From Malurus cyaneus samueli (taxonomy: Eukaryota; Chordata; Aves; Passeriformes; Maluridae), in assembly GCA_009741485.1 (NCBI GenBank), contig CM019238.1, positions 15,032,438 through 15,096,437 of the forward strand: a stretch of 64,000 nt of DNA, written 5' to 3'. Below, piece after piece: positions 49,761 through 60,066 of the stretch. The notes under the pieces were generated by a model. The model did no database searches and was not told the DNA's origin. It saw only the letters and a program-made list of their open reading frames with translations. Made by a program: the position numbers and the translations under genes. Every line of letters begins with the position of its first letter. Positions within the stretch are counted from its first letter, which is position 1.

Positions 49761-51071
49761 CTATAAAACATCAAAATTACAGACCTTGCAGATTATTCTT
49801 TTGTGTTTTGCTCTATCAACAGATTTTCTAAATGCTAGGAAAATTATTTCTGTGGACCCAATTTACCTTGTTACTGCACAGCAATGATTTGTTAAACATA
49901 ATCAAATTTTTGTGGCTGCCTTTAACTGTAATATTCCAGGTGCCTCCGCTGGGGCCTGGTATAAAAGTAAATGGAGTAGGAAAAAAAATAAACTCAAAGA
50001 TCCTTCTGTGCACTCATTTACCAACAGAGTTCAGGTAGAAAACCTTGGAACACAGGCCGTTGAGTTTATGAATAGTGTAATAGTATTATTATCTATTCTC
50101 TATAATAGTATTATTCTCTATAAATGGTTATTTTTTAATTTTAAAACAAGCTGTTTGGGGAAGGGAGAAGTGCTGTTCCTGATGAGCACAAAGCAGAGGA
50201 TGTAGGAGAGAGAAACTGTGTTTTCCTAGTTCTGATTTCCAGAATGTCATGCCCAACATCCTCGTCCCTCTTTTTTTTACCCAAAGTTTAAATTCTCCAT
50301 TTCACCCCATCTGGATGGATTTGTCCCTCCCTCTCCCAGGTGTGCAAACACCTCAGGGTGTTTCCCTGGTGCTTAACTCCACATGGGGGTGAAAAAGGAG
50401 AAAATGAAAGTATTCCCTGTGCTCCCACATCCTGGTTTCCATTTTCCATCCTGGGATATCCAAAGAAAGCACAGCTTCATTTATCCCTCGTGGAGTGACA
50501 AATGTGTGGCACAGACAGAACCAGAGATTTCAGACAGGGAGCAAAGAACTTTGATGGAAAAGCATGCTCTGAGCTGCTGACATCCTCTAGCTATAAAGCA
50601 AAAATAAAGGCAAAATAACGTTTGGAGAAGAATAAAAGTCCTGGCTTATATTTACTCCGTGCTCACAAAATTCATTCTTTCTTTCCTTGACTAGTCAGAG
50701 ACATAAAAATTCTATTACAAAAAAAGAATTTGTTCCAGGCCCCATCAAATGTCAGAGGCATCTTGATAGCTAAGCGCCAACACGAGATAAAGATTAATAA
50801 TATTGGCAGCACACCCCTTTCCCAAGACTTCCAAAAGGAAAAGGAACAGAAAATACCAGTGTAGCCCTTTACAAACCTCTTGGCTCCTGCCTTTCCACTG
50901 GTGTTTTTTTCCAGTGTCAGCTTTACCACGAATTATTGTCAGAATTCCCATGGATTAGAATGATTTCATGCCTTCGCTCCGACCTTTCCCCCCCAGCAAA
51001 AATCAAAAATAAATAGATAAATAAATGAATAAGGAAAAGGCTATGTCACAGTGCAGAAATGTTGTTTTGTA
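49761..51071. other. Gene-free spacer with a small imperfect duplication
   Basis: Mostly single-copy sequence. At 50078-50122 the words TAATAGTATTATT and CTCTATA occur twice in tandem (about 22-25-bp unit, second copy shorter). No gene seen. Confidence 0.5.
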
Positions 51072-51188
51072 TTCCAAACCAGCCCCACACTTTCCTGCAA
51101 ACACAGGAAATGTTCCTCTCATGCATAAAAAAATATCCTTAACAGGCTGTCTTTACTCACAGGGCCCTTCAACAGGTATTCCCGCTTA
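51072..51188 (+). repeat. 117-bp near-identical duplication, copy 1
   Basis: Almost identical to 51760-51876, same orientation, 688 bp apart. I count three substitutions and two single-base indels in 117 bp. It starts at TTCCAAACCAGCCCC and ends at GGTATTCCCGCTTA. Inside, TTCCTG and CAGGAA form a 6-bp stem. A splice-acceptor-like word (CTTTACTCACAG) is followed 13 bases later by CAG/GTATT, so a micro-exon reading is formally possible but weak. Flanking sequences are unrelated. Confidence 0.93.
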
Positions 51189-51759
51189 TGTCTGCAAGTG
51201 AGATGTATTGTAAACGTGCACACCATCTTATTTTATATTGAAACAGAAACAGATTGTTTCATATAGTTGAAATAACTGATAACAGAAGGCATAGCCATGC
51301 TAATTTATGTTGATCAGGATCTGTGCACATTTTCAAATCTTTGAAGGGAGGCAACTCTAACTTAAGCTGTTAGGTCTAAAAGCATCACATGAAGCCCAAT
51401 TGGAGAGAGCTGAAAAAAACAGTTGTGCAAGAGAAAAGACACTTTAAAAAAATGGTTAAATTCTTGTCCACTTTGAGATTGGAGCAAGGTTTTTGTGCTT
51501 GGATTGAGAGGAACCCCTTCATTTCCAGCAAAAACAAGCATTAATGGATAAGATGAAATGAAAGAAGGGATGTCAGGTGAGCCAGCAGCTCTTAAAGCAC
51601 TATAAATTTAGCAGAGAAAAGTACAAATATTTTAATTACAAAATTGATGATGAAAATCTGACCTCTGAAACATTGACAATTTCCCCCAATTTCTACCCTC
51701 AGCATTATTAATAAATGAACCCATGCTGTCCCAAGGAGACAAGGTGAGTAAAAAGGCAT
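51189..51759. other. Sequence between the 117-bp duplicates
   Basis: 571 bp of single-copy AT-rich DNA. 51190-51350 has conserved-element texture and includes TGAAACA ... TGTTTCA, a 7-bp inverted repeat near 51239-51261. No gene. Confidence 0.45.
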
Positions 51760-51876
51760 TTCCAAACCAGCCCCACACTTTCCTGCAAACACAGGAAATG
51801 TTCCTCTCATGCATAAGAAAGATCCTTAACAAGGCTGTCTTTACTCACAGGGCCCTTCAACAGGTATTCCCGTTTA
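51760..51876 (+). repeat. 117-bp near-identical duplication, copy 2
   Basis: Partner of 51072-51188. The differences lie at the A-rich site after ATGCAT, at AACA/AACAAGG, and at the last positions (CCCGTTTA instead of CCCGCTTA). The high identity against unrelated flanks implies a recent duplication, gene conversion, or strong constraint on both copies. Confidence 0.93.
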
Positions 51877-53258
51877 TTCACCAAGGTGTGTATAAAGGCA
51901 TTTCCTGCACTGCCCTGGCACTACCAGTGGTAATTTCTCTCCTTCCTACCCCCCCTTTCTCTTTTATGTCCTCTACCAGTTGATTTGTGTAAAACAACTC
52001 AGAACAGAAAAAAATGAAAGTGGACATTTTCTATGCTGCACATCACTTGAGAAATCCCTGACAGACTCAGGATTTGCAGGAGACCGAATTGTTAACTTCT
52101 AGAATTACAAATCAAGCATCATCCCATATGGCACTACATTTCAAATGACTTCCCTGTAAATCACAAAATCAGAAGTCTGACTCATCAGCACTGCCACTGA
52201 CGGTGTCCATGACATGAATTCGGGCTCCTCATGGAATTAAGGAAGTTACAACATCCCAGTAAGAGCCCAGGGTGAACTGGGAGTACCTCTGGGAGTAACT
52301 CGATTCTCCTTCTTCTGTGTCCCTTTATTTTTAATTTTTTTTTTTTTACCTTCTCAAGGGTTTACTTTTATCTTGTGTGTCTTTTCTGGAGCACTTGGCT
52401 CCCCTCCAGGTGAACACAAGACCCAGCAAACACTGAACCTCAGCATTTTTCTGTGAGTTTTATGCAAACCAACAAGGACATCACCAGCACCAGCTGCACC
52501 AGGGCAACGCTGCTGTTTTGATCTTACTTTCTATTATTCCTCTTTATCTATAAACAATTATTTAAGTAAGATGACCTTATTTACATTAAACATCTTCCTT
52601 CCACCCCCCTGGACCAGAGCCAGGCGGAATCTGGAGGTGAATCTGCTTTTTGGAACACGTCAGTGAATAAAACAGGCACTGTCTGCAACCAGGGAGCTTC
52701 ATTTCATTTCACCATGGCAGAATTGCCTCTCCTCCCCAAAGTTTGCTTCATTTCTGGTGTATCCAGACAATATAATTTTCTTACACATTTATTGTACTCC
52801 ATCAATGATTCTGAATATCCCTCCCCTCTGTATTTGGAACAGATCTGTGTGAGATTTATCCTATGGACTTCTAGTACATAAACTGCAGGATAAAATTCAA
52901 CTTTTCAGCAGCACCAGCACCAAACCCCGTTGCAAGTAGAGTGACAGCAGAGTCCGTCACAGGACAAATAGAGAACTTTACTTTTTCAGCCTCTCAGGGT
53001 TTTCCAACACATTAATTTGATATATTGTTACTGAGAACTATTACACCTGTGATCTTTTAGCTTTCAATAATACAAAGGCTCTACATGAATAACAGGGTAA
53101 AATATGATTTTTTCAGTAATTCCAACTGTGAATTAGTTAAAATTTACAGCAGAGCAGGATATCAGCTTTGATCCACGCTGCAGCATCCCCATAGCTCACT
53201 CCTGAGATGATTTCATTGCCATCTGAAGCACGTATGGAGAGACAGGGCCTGCTCTAAT
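51877..53258. other. Gene-free spacer
   Basis: Single-copy DNA with a T run at 52335-52347. Nothing else recognised. Confidence 0.5.
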
Positions 53259-53295
53259 TACAATATTGTAGTTTTGACTGACAGACAATATGTCT
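53259..53295. promoter_or_regulatory. Candidate SOX-type motif cluster
   Basis: TACAATATTGTA at 53259-53270 is a perfect 12-bp palindrome made of two head-to-head ACAAT cores. Further ACAAT cores follow near 53284 and 53294, and AGACA-ATA-TGTCT forms another short inverted repeat between them. Known: SOX family HMG domains bind ACAAT-type cores, and SOXE factors use paired inverted cores, though usually with a spacer. Inference only. The surrounding 53150-53340 has conserved-element texture. Confidence 0.25.
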
Positions 53296-56069
53296 ACAAT
53301 CAACTCATTTGAAAGCCATGTGTTGCGACAGTTCCTTGTCCGACTCCATAGTGTGGGGAACCAAGACAAATCAGTGCCTTGTTACTCTGCACTAATCCCA
53401 CAGTTTAAAAAAATAAATAACTCTAAATCCTAGGAAACACGTGCACACAAAGAACAGCACCGTGGGTCAAGAGGTACCCCGGCTCCTTTTTATCTTTTCC
53501 TAATTGTTGACATCTGCTGACTCCTCAAACACGGCCAGAGCATTTGAAAATCACACTTCAACACATGCACACTCCAAAAACTACTGATTCCAACCTCCCC
53601 AAACTTCCCAAGTGCTATTCCAAAGCCAAGGAAGTTTAAATATGAAAATTTAAAAACCTCCATTTTTGAATTCACAAGAAAATCCCACATTATTTCACTT
53701 ACTCCTTACTCACACCGACACATAGCTGAGGCTGAAACAATTCTTTTATTCTGACCTCACACAGGCCCGGATAAGTATAATTATTATGCAGCATAATATG
53801 ACAGAGATATCTGTCATTAGTAGAATTTCTGGAATTTTGAACATACATTTCAATAGCCTAAGTGGACCTAGCTTGGCAATTTAGCTGACCCTGGAAAAGA
53901 GTGCCTTATGTTCATCTTGTGCAATCTGTCCAGTAACAGATGTCCACCATTAAGATGTAAAGTGAGGTGGAGGAGGATGGGAACAGCAGGAGAAGAGTCA
54001 GGCCATTAGCAGAAGAGCCATGAGCTTCCCTAGGCCAGCTCCCAGGGAGACAGGAACCTACAAATCACTCAAAACAGGTTTTTCGGGCAGACCTGTGATA
54101 AACAAATTACTATTTTTGAAGCGCCGCGCTTGCTTTATGTTAAATGATATGTAAACATATAAAAAAAAAATAAAAAAAATCTCTGCAGCGGGTTTGTGGT
54201 GAGAGCAGGAGGTGGGAGAGGATGCAGAGAGGCTCAGGTGTAACGGGGGCACAGAGGGAGCTCAGCCAGACCCAGATCATGCCTGGATTTGTGTCAGTGC
54301 AGAAATTTCCTCACTCCTCCTGTACATGGAAGGCCAGGAAGAAGGAAATCCACGGCTGGTGAGGTTCTCCAGGTGAGGACACAGTTGGTGACCTGTCCCA
54401 GGACTGACACAGCCTGGCTCGTTATTAACTCATCAAAATGAATAAACTGGGACTGCTCAATGTGCTTCAGCTCTGTCCTGCCCACCGGGTTCTGCGAAAT
54501 TTTCTCACCTTTGTTTATTCAGTGACTACCACAAATGTGTAAAAACAGACAGGACTCGCAATTAATTGGTTTTTAAAACGTTCAAAGTGCCCCTTTCCGG
54601 GATTATCGCAACATAAAAATATTCATCATATCTGCCCACACCAAATGTTGGTATAAATTATTAATTTAAGGCAAATGTGACAATTAAGCAGATTTATTAG
54701 CCTTAATTCATCATGCAATTACTAAATGACTTCTTTTTAAAGCTCGTCCTCTCTTTTTCTCTGCAAGCAAAACTGCTTTTGTTTTAGGGACCATATTTTA
54801 TTTATTGATACACATCATCTTGAGAATGAGCTATCCAAGTTAAATTTTGTAGCGACAGCATTTAATTAACACACACACAAAGTACACACAGATACTTATT
54901 AGCATCACAATAGCGGTCTCAAGGGAGGGAAAAAAAGTCTCTTTCAGTCAGAGTTTTCAAGTAAATAATTAACAGACAAAACAATCTCTGAAACTGTGGC
55001 TAAAGCACATTTGTATTTGCAGTTTTAGTGCAGGGAACTCTAATTGATCAGGGTTGGATTGTTCCTACCTAAAGCAGTCCCTTTTTCCATGAGGCTGGAT
55101 CCACAGATGGGAGGATAATGGCCACGTTTGTGTCTCCCTCGCCCATGGCACAATGTCTCTTCTGTCAATAAAAAAACATCAAATTTCAGGACTGTCAGAA
55201 TTATGATTTTTATGTTTTCAGAGGTGTGAGAGTCCCTAAATTAGAGTCGGTAAATTAGAAACATAGACAGAAAATTCTAAAATCCACTTAATTGTAATAA
55301 ACACATATAAAATACGGCTCTTCGGACAACCCTGGCCTTTACCACAAACACAACTCATTCACCACATATTCCTTCGGGTGTCCTTTACGAAAAAAAAAAG
55401 TTGTGGTTGTGGTTTAGATTTTTTTTCTCCCCCTTCACACATTACATGTTGCTCTGGGAGCTTAAGATATTGTTTTCAGCTGAGCAAAAGGAAACGTCAG
55501 GGGTAATTTTGATGAATGTGAGCTATCTCATATTTGCTGTTAACAAGTGCTTTGTGTGTCTAACAACGTGCACATGGTGAAGCTGAGTTTTCTTTTCCAT
55601 GTGACCTCACAGAACTGAAAAGAGACTGTGCCTGCTGCTGGGGTGATATCACTGATGGGAAGATTTAATAAAAACAGAGATAAAAAGGATTTTCTGACCC
55701 TTCCCCATCCCATGGGACATCCCTGAACTCAATACACTTGGAAGTTTTCTCCATCCAACCTAAACCTTTCAAACCGTTCCTCCAAGAACCAAACTCTCAG
55801 TACATCAACTAAGAAAACAATATTCCTCCTTTCTAACAGACTCTTACTGGAGGGGAAAAGTCCTATAGCATCCTGTGAGAATTTGTACTGATGTCATCAA
55901 TATTTTGGGTGCTGTTCTAGATTTCCAATGTATCATTTCCTGTAGCTAAATGCCTTTGAGAATGCAAAGAGTCTCAAATTCTGAAGTTCAGGAAAATTCA
56001 CCGTGGCACCAAAGCTCTTTGTTAAAGTTCCCTGACACAGAGATTGCCAAAGTTTCCCAGTTTCCCAGT
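53296..56069. other. Gene-free sequence, possible conserved block 54620-54960
   Basis: No supported gene. 54620-54960 is a non-repetitive AT-rich block with many homeodomain-type words (TTATTAATTTAAGG, CAATTAAGC, CCTTAATTCATC) and a short CA run at 54870-54880. At 55402-55415 two RUNX-type TGTGGTT words sit in tandem. Short 11-bp tandem copies of AGTTTCCC lie at 56051-56072. Confidence 0.4.
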
Positions 56070-56100
56070 TTCACTTTTACAAAGTTTTGGTAAAAGTGAA
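56070..56100. other. Perfect 11-bp hairpin
   Basis: TTCACTTTTAC at 56070-56080 has its exact reverse complement GTAAAAGTGAA at 56090-56100, separated by a 9-base loop. It follows directly on the short AGTTTCCC tandem copies. No flanking gene, so a transcriptional role is unsupported. Confidence 0.6.
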
Positions 56101-58449
56101 TAGGGAATTGTGTGTTTTCATGTTTTGCACACGTGGTTCCTGTTTGATTCTGTTCTTCTGGGGATAAAGCATTAAAAAGAAAGAATTATAGCCTGATACA
56201 GAAAACATCTAATGATGTAAAACAAAAAAATCCCCTTAGTTTCTTGAACAATTCAGATTTCCTACAGAACTTTTATTTGATGCCTTTGTCACAAGTGAAA
56301 GCTTCAAAGTTTCTGTTTTGAAAGGTGTTTCATTTTTTATCATGTACAGGCTCCTGTGAATCCAGGTAAATAACAATGAGTTTCTTTCAATCACTTGACA
56401 ACTACAAAAGAAGTGAATCTCCACCGGCAAATAAGAATTAAAAAGAAAATTGTAGCCTACCTGGTTTTCTGTAAAAAAGATTTTCCTAAGAAGATCTCCA
56501 AGTGACAAAATATTTTCGCTTTAGATGAGACAACTTTCTCAGCTTTAGAGGAGTTCTTTAGAAAATTAAGCACATATTTGATATAAATTTTCTCCCACAT
56601 GGAGCCTAACATTAAAACACTTCATAGTTAAAAGAAATATGCCCTGTACTACATTAATTTGTACAAACTTAGTCTATAAACCTCCACTACAACTCAATGT
56701 GTTTGTGAAACCTGACTGAATAGAAATTTTCTTTTCAAATTAAATACATTGTAGTCAATTTAAAAAAAAAAAAATTAATCTCTGCCTCTGGACTCCTCTA
56801 AGCAAGCTTGTTTTATTTTAGGAATGCTCTTTTGGTCAATTATTTAAATTGTAAGGCTGTACAACAGGACATGGTCTGCAGGGATTTGTTATGTACCAAT
56901 GGGTCATTTATTTATGAAATTTCAGTGCTCTATGCCTGTTAAAATATTGATGTTCTTTCTTCCCCTTTGCTCCTTTTTCTGATTTAACTAAAATGGCAAG
57001 TATTGAATTGAATTAATTTAAAGATTAGCCATTATAATGAAGTCTGATTTAATCATCAGGATGAGCCAAAAGGGGCAAAATGTGGCTGACAGAGTTTTGT
57101 TTGGAGCAGAATGAAACTCGTGTAAGGTCCCAGTCATGTTCTGGTTTAAATTTCGCCTGCCTGGGTTGGTTTTCCTTGGGAAGGAAATGTCAGTGTTACC
57201 CAAATCACCCATCCCTGTCCTCCTGAGGAGTTTCCATCCTCCCCTGCAGGATCACTGGGGTGAAATTCTGGATTTGTTTCCAGCTTTTCTCTGTACACCA
57301 GACCATCTCCTTGCAAACTTGCTGGAGGTAGCAGCTGTGTTGCCATGAGTAAATTTAAGAAAGAATTATTTCAATAATAATATTGATTATTTTAATTATT
57401 TCAACCACCACAACAATGGCTAGCTAAAAGTGTTCAGGTAATTTAATTTTGCTAAAATTCTTGCAAATATTAATTCTCTCTAAGTTCTCCTGAAGCCTCA
57501 GCATACTCCCATTCGTTTATGGAAAATTATCACCCATTACCTATTTTGTGATTTGGAACTGCTGCTTTTACCAGGCAGCAGCTTTGACGAGGTTCTCATG
57601 CTAGTAAAAAATTTCCTAGATACCACAGTTTTATAATTCAATTCCTGTTTTTTCATCCATACGTGAGAAATGAACCTTGCTGGTCGAGCTGAGTGATCGG
57701 TGTGATCATGGTTTGAGGTGCCATTTGTAAAACAATGAATTATTAGAAGAGCTAATAGGAGCACCCTATGATGATACAGTGTCAGCCAGGGCTATTTGTC
57801 CTTCATAATCCCTGCCTTTATGGATTAAAAACAGTTGTATATTCAAAAGCAATCTGAAATTCAGTGTCTCAGTTGTTGATATGTCAGTAGTTTATCTAGA
57901 ATAGTCCATACTTTGTCATAATATCCCAAAAAATATTGCAATTAGTTTAATAGTGTGCTATGCTTTTGAAAAATACATAGTTCCATTTCAGGAAAAAATG
58001 TTACATTCAAAGTTTTCTTGGTGTCCTTGGTATTTTGAAAAAGACAAGCTTTGAAATACTGATACTTGGGTGTTTAAAGAGCTTCAGTAATTGTGTTAAT
58101 ATGAAAAAATACAAAGAGAAATTTTTATTTTCCTTAATAAAAAAACTGTAAACCCAGTGTCTGGAATAAAACTCAGCTTAAAAGAAAACCTTTCTCGATG
58201 TATTTGATTAGCTTTAAAATATAAGTGCATAGAGAAAATTCTGGTCTGCACTTCCAACATACTCTAAAAATAGTTTCTGATGAACAATGGGATCATGAGG
58301 TGGGATCACCCCAAAGGGGGGAGTCGAGACCTCCTGTACCTGAGTCAGGCATTGACACCTGAATCTGCATTCTCGGGAAATTTGATTTTCTATTTCAGTT
58401 TTCTACCTGTAACGCCAGACTTTCCTTTCACAGAAGTTTATTACAAAAG
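56101..58449. other. Gene-free AT-rich spacer up to the LTR
   Basis: No supported gene. A run of 13 A lies near 56762-56774. A perfect MEF2-type word CTAAAAATAG lies at 58264-58273, 177 bp from the LTR edge. Otherwise single-copy DNA. Confidence 0.5.
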
Positions 58450-58643
58450 TGTTGCGGTTTAGAATGCTGGCCAAAAGCCAAGCACCCACAACACCTGCTC
58501 ATTCGCTCTCCCCCACCACCACACCGGGTAGAGAAGAGCGAAGGGGGAAAAAAAACTAACAAAAAGGTTAATGAGTCGAGATAAGAAACAGGGAGGAAAA
58601 CACTTGATGGACAAAACAGGCACAACTTAAATAATCAAGTGAA

Positions 58644-58649
58644 TTTATT
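58644..58649 (-). terminator. LTR polyadenylation signal AATAAA
   Basis: AATAAA on the minus strand within the solo LTR, about 195 bp before the LTR's 3' edge and followed by T-rich sequence in the direction of transcription. This is the expected position at the R/U5 border. Confidence 0.5.
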
Positions 58650-58933
58650 ACTAACAAAGTCAGAGGAGGAGAATGAGAAATAAATTACAACCCTCAAAGA
58701 CACCGATCTTCTCCCCACTCCCTCCCCCCTTCCCACATACAACAAAGCAGCAGGAACGAAACAGGGTGTGGGGTTGGTCAGTTCATCACCGGATCTCTGC
58801 GGACGCTGAGGGGAGATGTCCTTCCCTTGCGATGCCGTGGGGTCCCTCCCACGGGAGACAGTTCTCCATGAACTTCTCCAGTGTGGCTCCACTCTCACCA
58901 GCAGCAGGCCACACATTGCTGCTGCGTGAGTCC

Positions 58934-58969
58934 CCCACGGCAACAGTCATCCAAAACTGTTGCCGTGGG
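58934..58969 (-). other. Perfect 14-bp stem-loop inside the LTR
   Basis: CCCACGGCAACAGT at 58934-58947 has its exact reverse complement ACTGTTGCCGTGGG at 58956-58969, with an 8-base loop. It is the longest perfect hairpin that I found in the window and is GC-rich. It lies upstream of the polyadenylation signal in the LTR's own orientation, so any LTR-driven transcript crossing it would carry a stable stem. Confidence 0.85.
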
Positions 58970-59132
58970 CTCTCTTGTCACGGGTACAGTCAGAAGGCCA
59001 GGCTGTTCCATATCGGGAGCAAAGCCTCTCTCTCCATGGGTTCTCCTCTGGACACAGCCCTTCCGGTCCCCCGCTCGCTGGGCACTCCCTGCGCTCCCCC
59101 GGGCTGCGGGTGGATCTCTCACCCCTGTGGAC

Positions 59133-59735
59133 CCCATGGGCTCAGGGGGACAGCCTGCTCCACATGGTCACCATGGGCTGCAGGGGACAGCCTGCTCCAC
59201 TGTCACCATGGGCTGCAGGGACAGCCTGCTCCACCAGGCACCATGGGCTGCAGGGGACAGCCTGCTCCACCATGGTCACCATGGGCTGCAGGGGAAGCCT
59301 GCTCCACCATGGTCAACTGGGCTGCAGGGGACAGCCTGCTCCACCATGGCACCATGGGCTGCAGGGGACAGCCTGCTCCACCATGGTCACTGTGGGCTGC
59401 AGGGGGACAGCCTGCTCCACCATGGTCACCATGGGCTGCAGGGGACAGCCTGCTCCACCATGGTCACCATGGGCTGCAGGGACAGCCTGCTCCACCATGG
59501 TCACATGGGCTGCAGGGGACACTGCTCCACCATGGTCACTGTGGCGCACACTGCTCCACCATGGTCACTATGGCTGGCTGCAGGGGACAGCCTGCTCACC
59601 ATGGTCACCATGGGCTGCAGGGGGACAGCCTGCTCCACCATGGTCACCATGGGCTGCAGGGGGACAGCCTGCTCCACCATGGTCACCATGGGCTGCAGGG
59701 GGACAGCCTGCTCCACCATGGTCATCACCACGGCC
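59133..59735 (-). repeat. 37-39-bp minisatellite inside the LTR, about 16 copies
   Basis: About 16 tandem units, each with CCATGGTCACCATGG, then GCTGCAGGGGGACAGC and CTGCTCCA on the + strand. Unit length varies mainly through the G run (GGG, GGGG or GGGGG), plus truncated units at 59515-59570. CCATGGT-C-ACCATGG within the unit is a 7-bp inverted repeat, so every copy can form a small hairpin. The last three complete units are the most regular (39 bp), suggesting the latest growth there. Frames of over 390 codons on the + strand, and 13-residue repeats on the minus strand, come from the array and are not called as genes. Confidence 0.95.
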
Positions 59736-60066
59736 CGCAAAGGAATCCCAGCTCTGGTGCCTGGAGCAGCTCCTCCCCCTCCTGCACTGACCTTGGTGTC
59801 TGCATCCTTCACATATTTCTCAGCCTCCTCCACTGGCAAAACTACTCTGTGTGCTCCTTGTTTTGATTTCTTCTTAAATATGTTTTCACAGAGGCGTAAC
59901 CACTATCTTTACTTGGCCCAGGTTTGGGTCAGTGGCATGTCCATCATCCTCAGAGCCAACAGCAATTGGCTCTGCTGGACATGGTGGAAGCCTCCAGAAG
60001 CTTCTCACAGGCGCCATCTTTTTGGCCCCCCCACCTCCAAAAACTGGGCCACGTAAAACCACCACA

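Larger units (their letters stand above)
58450..60066 (-). mobile_element. Solo LTR of an avian endogenous retrovirus, minus strand, internally expanded
   Basis: Read on the minus strand, the element starts near TGTGGTGGTTTTACGTGG and ends at CTAAACCGCAACA, giving TG...CA ends typical of LTRs. Its left part on the minus strand has the words CTTCTGGAGGCTTCCACC and ATGTCCAGCAGAGCCAATTG. Its right part has an AATAAA signal (58644-58649) followed by a T-rich stretch and TTATCTCGACTCA. This order matches an LTR family that I know from songbird genomes, probably ERVL-like, but the name is uncertain. It is more CpG-rich than its surroundings. Neither a second LTR nor retroviral genes lie nearby, so it is a solo LTR left by recombination. 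I see no clean target-site duplication (AAAAG against CCAAG), so the ends may be off by a few bases. Much of its 1.6 kb is an internal tandem array. Confidence 0.75.

Noticed and set aside
58673..60056. Three + strand open frames of 276 to 397 codons and minus-strand frames with 13-residue repeats
   Set aside because: They run through the LTR and its internal array in all frames. They arise from a stop-poor tandem unit, do not resemble retroviral proteins, and the length jitter of the units would break any real frame.
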